64,000 nucleotides of DNA, from the NCBI GenBank assembly GCA_964481195.1, contig CAYZTB010000004.1:31653-95652 (forward strand), read 5' to 3'. Position numbers and translations under genes: made by a program. Below, piece after piece: positions 1 to 8,136 of this stretch. The stretch's first letter is position 1. Every line of letters begins with the position of its first letter. The stretch is from Palsa-948 sp964481195 (GTDB taxonomy: Bacteria > Bacteroidota > Bacteroidia > Palsa-948). The notes below the pieces were generated by a model that did not search any database, was not told the DNA's origin, and worked only from the letters and a program-made list of their open reading frames with translations.

Positions 1-1
1 A

Positions 2-1135
2 ATTGCAAGAAAGGTAGTTGCTGCCGGAAAAGAAAAAAAGATGAATGTGGTGCTTGTCATTATGGAGGGCATGAGCAGCTTTAACATGGGAAAGTATGGA
101 GGCAGGGATACGGTTACTCCTGTTTTAACCGCACTTAGCAAAAAGGGTTTGTATTTTGAAAATATTTTTTCACAAGGCATTCATACGTTCAATGGAATTT
201 ATTCTTCGCTATTTTCTTATCCTTCCCTGTTGCACAAACACAGCATGCGAAACATTCCTGCTAAACAATATTATTCCATGCCTCTGGTGCTGAAGAAAAA
301 CAATTACGAAACCCGTTTTTTCATTACGCACGATGGGCAGTTTGATAATGCACAAGGTTTTTTAACTGCAAATGGATTTGATAGAGTTTATGCAGAAAGC
401 GATTATCCTAAGGGAAAAGTACTGAGCACGTTGGGCGTTCCCGATGATTATTTGTTTGATTTTTCTATTTCCAAGCTAAATGAAATAGCAGCAACTGGGA
501 AAAACTTTTTTGCAGGATACATGACGGGCAGCAATCATAATCCAATTATTATTCCGGATTGGGTAACAGAAAAATTTAGCTCTGGCGAAGACCATATTCG
601 AATTATTCAGTATTCAGATTGGGCCATTGGCGAGTTTTTAAAAAATTGCTCTAAGCAAGATTGGTACAACAACACGATTTTTGTTTTTGTTTCCGATCAT
701 GGTGCAAACTGGCTGCACACTTACGACATGCCCTTGGGCTTCCATCATGTGCCCTTAATTATGTATGCTCCTGGATTGCAGCTCGAACCAAAATCAATTT
801 ATAACCCGGGTGGACAACTTGATATTTTTCCAACAGTAATGGGGCTGATGAATATGTCCTATCTAAATAGCACCATGGGCATTGATCTATTAAAAGAAGA
901 AAGACCTTACATTTATTTTACAGCGGGTAATAAAATTGGATGCCTTGATAAGGAATATTATTTTATTCATAGAAAGGACGGAGGAGAAAGTTTATATAAA
1001 TACGAAGCCTTAGACCCTACCAACTTATTGGAAAAATTTCCTGCCAAAGCTGATAGCATGCGCAACTATGCGTTTTCTATGTTGCAAGCAACACAATGGT
1101 TGGTGGAGCACCAAAAGTTTAAGAAGCAAGATTAA
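2..1135 (+). CDS. LtaS-like sulfatase-fold phosphoglycerol transferase, C-terminal part
   Basis: The reading frame is open to the left edge, so this is the 3' part of a longer gene; the ATG at 41 is probably internal. The protein has the alkaline-phosphatase/sulfatase fold seen in lipoteichoic acid synthase and phosphoglycerol transferases. Numbered from the ATG at 41, a metal-binding Glu lies in VIMEGMSS (E9), the likely nucleophile Thr in GIHTFNG (T49), and the metal-binding SDHG motif at D219/H220. Family members usually carry about five N-terminal membrane helices, which would lie outside the window. The substrate is inferred only from the family: transfer of a phosphoglycerol or related head group at the outer face of the inner membrane. 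The stop codon overlaps that of the convergent proC. Confidence 0.8.
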   Translation: MARKVVAAGKEKKMNVVLVIMEGMSSFNMGKYGGRDTVTPVLTALSKKGLYFENIFSQGIHTFNGIYSSLFSYPSLLHKHSMRNIPAKQYYSMPLVLKKNNYETRFFITHDGQFDNAQGFLTANGFDRVYAESDYPKGKVLSTLGVPDDYLFDFSISKLNEIAATGKNFFAGYMTGSNHNPIIIPDWVTEKFSSGEDHIRIIQYSDWAIGEFLKNCSKQDWYNNTIFVFVSDHGANWLHTYDMPLGFHHVPLIMYAPGLQLEPKSIYNPGGQLDIFPTVMGLMNMSYLNSTMGIDLLKEERPYIYFTAGNKIGCLDKEYYFIHRKDGGESLYKYEALDPTNLLEKFPAKADSMRNYAFSMLQATQWLVEHQKFKKQD

Positions 1136-1950
1136 TCCTTGGGATATAAATCTCCTGCCTTAATTTTGGAGGTGCGTATTCCTTTTATAAGTGCCGAGCT
1201 GAACCCTGCATGTTCCATCTCATTTAATCCGGCAATGGTACATCCCTTTGGAGAGGTTACTTTATCAATTTCATTTTCGGGATGTGAATTATTTGTCAGC
1301 AGCAGCGATGCAGCTCCCATAGCAGTTTGAGCTGCCATGCGCAATGCCTCATCGGCATGAAAACCAATTTCCACTCCACCTTGAGAAGCAGCGCGAATGG
1401 CACGTAAGAAAAAGGCGATGCCGCAAGCATTTAATGCTGTAGCAGAAGTCATGAGCTCCTCGTGAATTTCTTGCGTAATACCAACGGTATCAAAAATAGA
1501 TTTTATAAGCTCCATACTTTCTTTGGTAGCACTTGATGAGGCAATGCAAGTCATAGACTTTTGGATGGCGATGGCAGTATTGGGCATTGCTCTTACTATT
1601 TGCATTTGCTTGCCCAACCTAAGATCAAAATCTTTTGTACTCACACCGGAGACTACAGAAACCAAAATATGTTTTTTAGGATCCAGAGCCGGCATTATTT
1701 CATCAAGTACTCCATTTAATTGTTGTGGAAGCACTGCTATAACAATCACATCGTTTGCTGCAACAGCCGAAGGATTTTTGATGCTGGTGTTAAAACCAAG
1801 TTTTGAAATTGCAGCTAAATTAGATTTACTTCTGCGTGTAATAGTTACTTCTTTGGCTTTGTAATTTCCAGATTGCACCAATCCTTTAGCCAACGATAAG
1901 CCAATGTTTCCGGCTCCCAGTATGGCAATTTTGTGTTTAGATTTTTTCAT
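1132..1950 (-). CDS. proC: Pyrroline-5-carboxylate reductase
   Basis: This enzyme makes the last step of proline synthesis, NAD(P)H-dependent reduction of 1-pyrroline-5-carboxylate. The N-terminal Rossmann motif GAGNIG is at about residues 12-17. The C-terminal dimerisation domain carries the family signature around VTSPKGCTIAGL. At 272 residues the length is normal. I chose the ATG at 1950 because it starts MKKSKHK immediately before the Rossmann strand; an upstream in-frame ATG at 1968 would add only MQYYFI. It is the last gene of a minus-strand series, about 30 bases after the frameshifted membrane protein, and its stop overlaps the convergent sulfatase-fold gene. Confidence 0.93.
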   Translation of the reverse strand: MKKSKHKIAILGAGNIGLSLAKGLVQSGNYKAKEVTITRRSKSNLAAISKLGFNTSIKNPSAVAANDVIVIAVLPQQLNGVLDEIMPALDPKKHILVSVVSGVSTKDFDLRLGKQMQIVRAMPNTAIAIQKSMTCIASSSATKESMELIKSIFDTVGITQEIHEELMTSATALNACGIAFFLRAIRAASQGGVEIGFHADEALRMAAQTAMGAASLLLTNNSHPENEIDKVTSPKGCTIAGLNEMEHAGFSSALIKGIRTSKIKAGDLYPKD

Positions 1951-1983
1951 GATAAAATAATATTGCACAAATCTAAAACAATC

Positions 1984-2364
1984 CTAATACTCCTTGCAAA
2001 CAATTGTTTTTACACCATAATATTGGGCCTGGCAGGTATTTATCCAACTGGCAGAGTCTTTACTTAGGTCCAGTACAAATAATGATTTTGGCTTATTGCT
2101 TAATGGGGTCAATACTAGATCCAGTCCTTTATTCTCAAGCTTGGACAGCACTTCGTTTCGAATATTTATTTCCTTCTCAAAATTTTGTACGCGACCATAC
2201 CAAATATCTTCTAGCACATCATATCCATTATTGGTAGTTAGCAGTGAGCCAATAATTAAAACTAGCACAAGCATTTGAACTTTTTTTGCTTTAAATGAAT
2301 CAATATTTATTTTTTCAATATAGGTTGATGCATACATGCCAATGCTTATAAGCCAGTACAGCAT
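1984..2364 (-). CDS. C-terminal piece of a frameshifted DUF6056-like membrane protein
   Basis: This frame begins MLYWLISIGMYAS and continues the membrane protein encoded just upstream in a different frame (2346-3383). The first part is a membrane segment followed by a charged region and a soluble tail of about 90 residues. The two frames overlap by 19 bases. Reading the run GCTTTTTC with one extra T would give a seamless fusion (AFFFMLYWL). I therefore read it as the end of one roughly 465-residue protein rather than a separate gene. It is followed closely by proC. Confidence 0.6.
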   Translation of the reverse strand: MLYWLISIGMYASTYIEKINIDSFKAKKVQMLVLVLIIGSLLTTNNGYDVLEDIWYGRVQNFEKEINIRNEVLSKLENKGLDLVLTPLSNKPKSLFVLDLSKDSASWINTCQAQYYGVKTIVCKEY

Positions 2365-3383
2365 AAAGAAAAAGCAAGCAACATTGTTCTATGCTGACCT
2401 AATATATTGGTTGCCCAGTAAGGAGGGAAGATGCATACGAATAATATTATAAAATGAAAAAATGCAACCAGCCAAGGATTTAGAAGCAAGTCATTTTTTA
2501 ATATTGAAAAACTTTTTTTATTGGCAGATAAAATTCGCACAAATAAGAAAGTAGAAAATAGCAAAGGCAAGGAAGAGATCCAGTCAAACCCAAAGCGTGC
2601 TATTTGCAACAAACTTTGAATCAGGGAATGAAAAAAATTGTGATTATCTGGATAAGCAGCAGTCCGAAAGCTATTTCCCGGAGCGAGTAACATAAGCAAT
2701 GAAAAAGAAAGACAGGTGGCCAGAATTAAATACCAGGAGCCAGCTAATTTTTTATTTTGATGCAACGACAAATATAAAATCATGCCGTGTATTATAATCA
2801 ATAAGAAAGTAACTACTTCGCTGAATCCAAGCGTAAGAATCAGTATAACAAGTAGGAGCAGCAAATGAAACCCTTTGTGAAATAGATATTTCATTTTGTA
2901 GTAATCAATTAATAAACCTAAGTATAAAAGGCAAAACGATATTCCAGTTTGATAATTGACTGCGGCCGTAAAAAAATAAAAACCTTCTGCTAAGGTTGGT
3001 ATTTGATTTAAGTAGATCAATACAAAAAACAGACTGATGTTCATCGAATCTATTCGTGATAAAGCGTATTCGCTAAGCGCTCTAAAAAAATAATAAACAG
3101 AAAAAATAGTTAACGCAATTTGAAAAATAGGGATGAGTGTATATAATTCAGTATATGAAAATGCAATTGGGTTTAATAATATAAGTGCGTTGGTAGCATA
3201 GCGACCACCCATGCCCATAAATAATCCCAGGTAATTATCTGTAAAAGAATTTGCAGCGATTAAGTTTGAAAAACAATAATCATCAGCAACGGGCTGCGCA
3301 AACTGCGCAATATAGATGTATGGAGAAATTGCAGCTAGCAATGCCAGAAGCAACAAGTATTTTAGATAAGCGGATTTCTCCAA
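2346..3383 (-). CDS. DUF6056-like polytopic membrane protein, N-terminal part (frameshifted)
   Basis: A strongly hydrophobic protein of 345 residues with about nine membrane segments. An early acidic motif, PVADDYCFSN, follows the first helix; this is the layout of DUF6056 and GT-C type glycosyltransferase-like proteins of Bacteroidota, where the acidic motif sits at the outer face. The frame ends abruptly inside a membrane helix (LLAFSLCCTGL), and the next helices continue in the overlapping frame 1984-2364. A one-base loss in a T run near 2367-2371 explains this. It lies 7 bases after hutU and probably belongs to the same transcript. The function is unknown; polymer or lipid glycosylation is a family-level guess, supported by the ArnT-like gene at the head of the cluster. 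Confidence 0.65.
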   Translation of the reverse strand: MEKSAYLKYLLLLALLAAISPYIYIAQFAQPVADDYCFSNLIAANSFTDNYLGLFMGMGGRYATNALILLNPIAFSYTELYTLIPIFQIALTIFSVYYFFRALSEYALSRIDSMNISLFFVLIYLNQIPTLAEGFYFFTAAVNYQTGISFCLLYLGLLIDYYKMKYLFHKGFHLLLLLVILILTLGFSEVVTFLLIIIHGMILYLSLHQNKKLAGSWYLILATCLSFSLLMLLAPGNSFRTAAYPDNHNFFHSLIQSLLQIARFGFDWISSLPLLFSTFLFVRILSANKKSFSILKNDLLLNPWLVAFFHFIILFVCIFPPYWATNILGQHRTMLLAFSLCCTGL

Positions 3384-3390
3384 GCGAAAA

Positions 3391-5484
3391 TTATAAAATG
3401 TTGTTTAGCAATTGCTCATCCACTAAATTGGGCAGGGTAACTTTCAATTTTTTGCTTCGTTTCATTTCACGCTCTATGGCAAAAATAGCTTCTTTGTTAC
3501 GCGCCCAACCTCTGCGAGCAATACCGTTATTTACATCCCAGAAAAGCATGGATTTTAATCTGCGATCTGCATCTTTGCTGCCGTCCAGCACCATACCAAA
3601 TCCACCATTTATTACTTCGCCCCAGCCAACACCCCCTCCGTTGTGCAGCGATATCCAAGTAGCCCCGCGAAATCCATCGCCAACAAAATTCTGAACAGCC
3701 ATGTCGGCAGTGAACTGAGAGCCATCATAAATATTGGATGTTTCCCGATATGGAGAATCTGTTCCCGATACATCGTGATGATCGCGCCCCAGCACAACCG
3801 GAGCAGATATTTTTTTTGCTTTGATCGCCTTGTTAAATGCTTCGGCAATTTTTATTCTTCCTTCCGCATCGGCATACAAAATACGCGCTTGCGATCCAAC
3901 AACCATTTTATTTTTCTGCGCTTCTTTTATCCAATGAATATTATCGGCTAGCTGTTGTTTTATTTCCTTGGGAGCTTTCTTGTAAATCCCTTCCAGCATC
4001 TTTGCGGCAATTTTATCTGTTACTTCTAAGTCTTTAGGATTTGCAGAGGTACACACCCATCGAAAAGGACCAAAGCCATAGTCGAAACACATCGGCCCCA
4101 TAATATCTTGAACGTAAGAAGGGTAGCGGAACACCCCACTCCCCGCTCTCCCCGAAGGGGAGAGAGTCGGAGTACTATCTTCTCCCCCTTTGGGGGAGAT
4201 AAGAGAGGGGGTGTGGCTGTAAACATCCGCTCCAGCTCTTCCTGCCTCGAGCAAAAACGCATTTCCATAATCGAAAAAATACATGCCCTGTGCTGTAAGT
4301 TTATTTACGGCATTTACATGACGCACGAGCGTTTTTTGAACTTCTACTTTAAACTGTGCAGGGTTTTCTGCCATCATTTTGTTTGCTTCATCAAAAGAAA
4401 TCCCTACGGGATAATAACCTCCTGAATATGGATTGTGAAGAGAAGTTTGATCAGAACCCATTTCAACTTTTACGTTTTCAGCAGCAAACTTTTCCCATAG
4501 ATCTACAATGTTGCCTTGATAAGCTAGCGACACCGCTTCTTTTTTATTTCTTGCAATTTCAATTCTTGCTATAAGCGTATCCAAATCTGAAAAAACTTCG
4601 TTCACCCATCCCTGCGAATGTCGTGTATATGTTGCTTTGGGATTTATTTCTGCAATCACAGCGATTGCACCTGCAATTACTCCTGCTTTGGGCTGCGCTC
4701 CACTCATGCCGCCCAGTCCTGAAGAAACAAAAAGAAGCCTCTCCCCAGCCCTCCCCGTTGGAGAGGGAGTATTTGCCCGATACATACGTGAAGCATTCAA
4801 AAGGGTGATGGTTGTGCCGTGCACTATTCCTTGCGGACCAATGTACATGAAGGACCCAGCAGTCATTTGTCCGTATTGAGTTACACCCAGTGCATTGTAT
4901 TTTTCCCAATCATCCTGCTTGGAATAATTTGGAATCATCATGCCATTGGTAACAACTACGCGAGGCGCATCTTTATGTGATGGAAACAATCCTAACGGAT
5001 GGCCAGAATACATTACAAGCGTTTGCTCATTCGTCATCGTTGCCAAATAGTTCATGGTAAGCAAGTACTGCGCCCAGTTTTGAAAAACTGCTCCGTTGCC
5101 ACCGTAGGTTATTAGCTCGTGCGGGTGTTGCGCCACAGCATAATCCAAGTTGTTGGACAGCATGTGCATGATGGCGCCTGCTTGCTTGGACTTATAGGGA
5201 TATTCTGAAATTGGTCTGGCAAAAATTTTATAATCCGGACGAAAGCGGTACATGTAAATACGTCCGTACGTTTTTAGTTCATCAGCAAATTCTTTAGCAA
5301 GCGTAGCATGAAACTTTTTTTGAAAATATCGCAGCGCATTTTTAATAGCCAACTTTTTTTCATCGGTCGATAAAATATCTTTTCGCTTAGGTGCGTGATT
5401 GAGCGAGCGATCAAATTCTTTTACAGCAGGCAATTTATCCGGAATGCCTTTCAAAATCTCTTTTTGAAATTCTTTTTTTGTCAT
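3391..5484 (-). CDS. hutU: Urocanate hydratase with two in-frame repeat-derived insertions
   Basis: Urocanase converts urocanate to imidazolone propionate in histidine degradation and uses tightly bound NAD. The family blocks are clear: YGGNGAVFQNW near residue 125, SSGLGGMSGAQPKAG, QTSLHNPYSGGYYPVG, and the strongly conserved IMGPMCFDYGFGPFRWVC. At 697 residues it is longer than usual. The excess sits in two places: a segment containing SPTGRAGER just before LFVSSGLGG, and one of roughly 25-30 residues containing SPKGGEDS and SPSGRAG just before RYPSYVQDIMGP. Both are encoded by GC-rich palindromes (4738-4769 and 4131-4216). No other hut gene is in the window. The start ATG overlaps the stop of the upstream glycosyltransferase gene, suggesting translational coupling. 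Activity is likely if the loops are tolerated. Confidence 0.93.
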   Translation of the reverse strand: MTKKEFQKEILKGIPDKLPAVKEFDRSLNHAPKRKDILSTDEKKLAIKNALRYFQKKFHATLAKEFADELKTYGRIYMYRFRPDYKIFARPISEYPYKSKQAGAIMHMLSNNLDYAVAQHPHELITYGGNGAVFQNWAQYLLTMNYLATMTNEQTLVMYSGHPLGLFPSHKDAPRVVVTNGMMIPNYSKQDDWEKYNALGVTQYGQMTAGSFMYIGPQGIVHGTTITLLNASRMYRANTPSPTGRAGERLLFVSSGLGGMSGAQPKAGVIAGAIAVIAEINPKATYTRHSQGWVNEVFSDLDTLIARIEIARNKKEAVSLAYQGNIVDLWEKFAAENVKVEMGSDQTSLHNPYSGGYYPVGISFDEANKMMAENPAQFKVEVQKTLVRHVNAVNKLTAQGMYFFDYGNAFLLEAGRAGADVYSHTPSLISPKGGEDSTPTLSPSGRAGSGVFRYPSYVQDIMGPMCFDYGFGPFRWVCTSANPKDLEVTDKIAAKMLEGIYKKAPKEIKQQLADNIHWIKEAQKNKMVVGSQARILYADAEGRIKIAEAFNKAIKAKKISAPVVLGRDHHDVSGTDSPYRETSNIYDGSQFTADMAVQNFVGDGFRGATWISLHNGGGVGWGEVINGGFGMVLDGSKDADRRLKSMLFWDVNNGIARRGWARNKEAIFAIEREMKRSKKLKVTLPNLVDEQLLNNIL
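4131..4216. repeat. GC-rich compound palindrome inserted in hutU
   Basis: There are two hairpins of 19 bases each: 4146-4164 (CTCTCCCC, GAA, GGGGAGAG) and 4181-4199 (TCTCCCCC, TTT, GGGGGAGA). They are enclosed by outer arms of the form ACACCCC and GGGGGTGT. The element keeps the hutU frame open and encodes a Pro/Ser/Gly-rich stretch. The same type of palindrome recurs at 4738, 7391, 13450 and 51453. Confidence 0.85.
4738..4769. repeat. GC-rich palindrome inserted in hutU
   Basis: A 32-base stretch in which CCTCTCCCC and the following CTCCCC pair with GGAGAGGGAG across a short loop. It is read in frame by hutU (minus strand) and encodes SPTGRAGER, directly before the conserved SSGLGGMSGAQ block. 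Confidence 0.8.
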
Positions 5485-6899
5485 TTGGTTTTTTGATATA
5501 GATGAAACCGAGTGGTGGGAATATTTATTTTTTTTAGTTGTATAGAATCGGACGCCTGCGTGCCAGTCTCTAGCACTACAAATTCATTGTCCGTAGTTAT
5601 TTTATTGTCTATGCAAATATAATAATGCCGAATTAAATATTCTTGAAACGACCATTGACTCCATAAATCATACGAGGCACCAACCACAGAGCCCCTCGGC
5701 ACTATTTTCCCAATCAGATGAACATCTTCGATTGCAGTCTTGTCACGACTAAAGCCACCGGTGTGCATCGTTGATATAAGTAGTACAGAAATGAGCAAAA
5801 AAGGTGCGATTGTTCTAAAAATTGTGAATCCAATGGAGTGGATATTAATCTTCTCCACTAATAAGGAAAGAATGGGTGCTGTAATTATAGCTGCAACCAA
5901 AGCGAAGTAGGGCAGGGAGGTGGCCAAGTAAAATCCCCTTTGCTCAAGTGTTATCATTAATGGGAAGGAAGCGGCAATGCCAATTAGTAAAAAGAACAAA
6001 GAGTTTTTCCACATCGCGGCAGAAATCGATGCCGGTATTTTTTTTTGCCGAGCGGCAAGAATCACGATAAGAGCGAATAGTATCATCGGCAGTAACTCCG
6101 ATACCAATCTACCCAAAAGATAAAACCTTCCGTCACCATTATCTACGTGCTGAATGCTATTCAACACACGGTTGTGTAGATAGGCACTTAGGCTTTCGTA
6201 GGCAGAATCATTTTGAAGGAGTAGAATTAATAGTATAGACGGAATCAGAATTAAGAGCATCGTGTTGGCCAACATTTTTTTTGCTGAAATATTTTTGTAG
6301 CAGATCCACCAGGCAAAAACAACAGCTAAGGGAAACAAGCCTTGTATCCCCTTGGTAAGCCCGGCCAACAAAATAAAAATTCCTGCCCCTGCCAGCATAA
6401 GATAGGAATTGGATTTTAGAAATCGAATAGTAAGCAGCACAGCGATCAGGTCAAATACCGACATGGTATTTTCCATCACGTTGTTTGAAAAAGCCCAAAA
6501 ACAAACAGGCACCGTAATCCATAAGATGATAGGCAGCCAAGCCAATCCTTTTTTTTCAGCATCATTCTCAAAAACGCTTCGCCACATCAATACAATTAAA
6601 ACTGCATTTAGAATGGCAGTAAGAAAGGAATACCCCCTCTCCACATAAATACCATTCCCGAATGCAGAAAAGAAGAGGGCCTGAATTCCAAAACCTAACG
6701 GAGGCTGCTGATCAAAAAAAGAATGCAGCGTTTTGCTGAAGTGCGGAAACCAAAATGTTCCAATACCTTCGGATAGGTTTTTTGCCACAGATGCATAGAG
6801 CAGTCCGTCCATAAACATTCCATCCTCAAACAGCGTGGGGAGGATGAGTGCGCAGAGCAGCGCAAGGGTAAGTATCCAAAAGGGAAGGTGTTTTTGCAT
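5481..6899 (-). CDS. ArnT/PMT-like GT-C glycosyltransferase
   Basis: A membrane glycosyltransferase of 472 residues with about eleven hydrophobic segments. After the first helix comes the acidic motif FEDGMFMDGLLYA, where GT-C enzymes (ArnT, Pmt, GT39/GT83) place a catalytic or metal-associated Asp in the first outer loop. The downstream DQQPPLGFGIQ segment is typical of the dolichyl/undecaprenyl-phosphate-dependent family. The likely donor is a polyprenyl-phosphate sugar at the periplasmic face; the acceptor cannot be told. It heads the minus-strand cluster and its stop overlaps the hutU start by 4 bases. Confidence 0.8.
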   Translation of the reverse strand: MQKHLPFWILTLALLCALILPTLFEDGMFMDGLLYASVAKNLSEGIGTFWFPHFSKTLHSFFDQQPPLGFGIQALFFSAFGNGIYVERGYSFLTAILNAVLIVLMWRSVFENDAEKKGLAWLPIILWITVPVCFWAFSNNVMENTMSVFDLIAVLLTIRFLKSNSYLMLAGAGIFILLAGLTKGIQGLFPLAVVFAWWICYKNISAKKMLANTMLLILIPSILLILLLQNDSAYESLSAYLHNRVLNSIQHVDNGDGRFYLLGRLVSELLPMILFALIVILAARQKKIPASISAAMWKNSLFFLLIGIAASFPLMITLEQRGFYLATSLPYFALVAAIITAPILSLLVEKINIHSIGFTIFRTIAPFLLISVLLISTMHTGGFSRDKTAIEDVHLIGKIVPRGSVVGASYDLWSQWSFQEYLIRHYYICIDNKITTDNEFVVLETGTQASDSIQLKKINIPTTRFHLYQKTK

Positions 6900-6908
6900 G
6901 ATGAAAAA

Positions 6909-7139
6909 TTATTTTTCTTTTTTCCCTTCCACCTTTCCGGTTTTTTTGTTGTATCCATACGGACAATGCCTGCAACCGCTCAAACAGCAGTGACCGCGCT
7001 TGAGATGATATTTTTCGGTAAAAACCAAATAGCCGGATTCATCTTTGTAAAAATCGTCAGGCTCCAAATTGGGATTTGCAAATGAATCAACCATAGGAAA
7101 CGAATTTAGGTAATTTTGAACATGTTTATCCAGCTGCAA
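6909..7139 (-). CDS. DUF5522 small cysteine-motif protein
   Basis: A 76-residue protein with the motif HCCLSGCRHCPYGY at about residues 50-63. This pair of closely spaced cysteines matches DUF5522, a small family common in Bacteroidota whose cysteines could bind a metal. The lysine-rich tail ends a few bases before the ArnT-like gene on the same strand, so it may share that transcript. Its 5' end overlaps the divergent desulfhydrase gene by 24 bases. The function is unknown. Confidence 0.75.
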   Translation of the reverse strand: MQLDKHVQNYLNSFPMVDSFANPNLEPDDFYKDESGYLVFTEKYHLKRGHCCLSGCRHCPYGYNKKTGKVEGKKEK

Positions 7140-8057
7140 AAAATCAGCGATACTACCATAGAACAGTTTGGGGCTAATCTACATGTATTGAGGTTGGATC
7201 AAACACATCCTCATATAAGCGGCAACAAATTTTTTAAACTGAAATATAATATAGAAGAAGCCAAAAGAACAGGCAAGAATAAATTGTTGACATTTGGAGG
7301 GGCCTACTCCAATCACATCGCTGCAACAGCCGCTGTAGGTAAGGAATTTGGATTTGAAACGTTGGGTGTTATTAGAGGGGAAGAGTTAGCCTCGCCCTTG
7401 CCATCCGCAAAGGAGTCTCTTCGGGAGAAGAGGAGGGAAATAAATCGTACGCTACAATTTTCGCAGGAATGCGGCATGCAGTTACATTTTATTTCAAGAG
7501 ACGAATACAGAAAAAAAGATTCGCCTGATTTTATTGAGAAACTAAAAAAACAATTTGGCGATTTTTATTTATTGCCCGAGGGAGGAACCAATGAATTAGC
7601 GATAAAAGGTTGTGCAGAAATTCCGTCTTTCATAAATATTCCTTTTGATTTTGTTTGTTGTCCGGTCGGCACCGGAGGAACGCTATCAGGAATTATTTCA
7701 GCTTTAAAACCAAATCAGCAAGCCTTAGGCTTCTCTGCACTTAATGCAGCAGATTATTTTGATAAGGAAGTACAGAAGTGGTTGTTTAATTGTCAAATTC
7801 CTCAATTGTCAAATTATCAAATTAATAATGATTTTCACTTTGGAGGCTATGCCAAACACAGTCCAGAACTATTAAAATTTATTTCTGCTTTCGAAGTAGC
7901 AAATAACATTCCCCTGGAACAAGTCTATACCGGTAAAATGATGTTTGGAATTTATAATTTAATAAAGAAAGGACATTTCAAAAAGAATTCTACAGTTATC
8001 GCCATCCATACGGGCGGATTGCAAGGAAAACTGAAGCCTCTGCATCCCTCCCAGTAA
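7116..8057 (+). CDS. D-cysteine desulfhydrase / ACC deaminase family PLP enzyme
   Basis: A fold-type II PLP enzyme of 313 residues. The motif SGNKFFKLKYN contains the likely PLP lysine (K38), followed by GGAYSNH, which binds the cofactor or substrate carboxylate, and a glycine-rich phosphate loop GTGGTLSG near residue 188. Family members deaminate D-cysteine or 1-aminocyclopropane-1-carboxylate; the substrate cannot be decided here. Between the VIRGEEL strand and NRTLQFSQECGM there is an extra segment (ASPLPSAKESLREKRREI) encoded by a GC-rich palindrome-like sequence at 7391-7438, which looks inserted. The C-terminus (LHPSQ) also runs into a palindrome. An alternative start is the ATG at 7122. 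Confidence 0.85.
   Translation: MNMFIQLQKISDTTIEQFGANLHVLRLDQTHPHISGNKFFKLKYNIEEAKRTGKNKLLTFGGAYSNHIAATAAVGKEFGFETLGVIRGEELASPLPSAKESLREKRREINRTLQFSQECGMQLHFISRDEYRKKDSPDFIEKLKKQFGDFYLLPEGGTNELAIKGCAEIPSFINIPFDFVCCPVGTGGTLSGIISALKPNQQALGFSALNAADYFDKEVQKWLFNCQIPQLSNYQINNDFHFGGYAKHSPELLKFISAFEVANNIPLEQVYTGKMMFGIYNLIKKGHFKKNSTVIAIHTGGLQGKLKPLHPSQ
7391..7438. repeat. CTCCCC-type palindrome inside the desulfhydrase gene
   Basis: An in-frame GC-rich stretch. The 18-base core CAAAGGAGTCTCTTCGGG (7409-7426) differs by a single base from an intergenic palindrome at 13453-13470, so it belongs to a dispersed repeat rather than to the enzyme family. Confidence 0.7.
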
Positions 8058-8064
8058 GAGAGGC
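8036..8064. repeat. Short inverted repeat at the 3' end of the desulfhydrase gene
   Basis: GCCTCT at the left pairs with AGAGGC at the right, around CCCTCCC. It overlaps the last codons and stop of the upstream gene. It resembles the CTCCCC palindromes and may add or replace the final residues. Confidence 0.45.
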
Positions 8065-8136
8065 GATTAACAGCTTTGTGTTTATAAGCTATTAATTTGC
8101 ATAAGGAATTTATTATCTGTCTGATTATTTTTACGT

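Noticed and set aside
2346..2400. Programmed -1 frameshift in the membrane protein gene
   Set aside because: There is a T run but no clear heptamer with downstream stem, and other genes here show similar missing bases; simple mutation or assembly error is more likely.
4108..4425. Open frame on the plus strand across hutU (and similar antisense frames inside sdhA, sdhB, ahcY)
   Set aside because: These are antisense shadows of strongly conserved genes, without family similarity.
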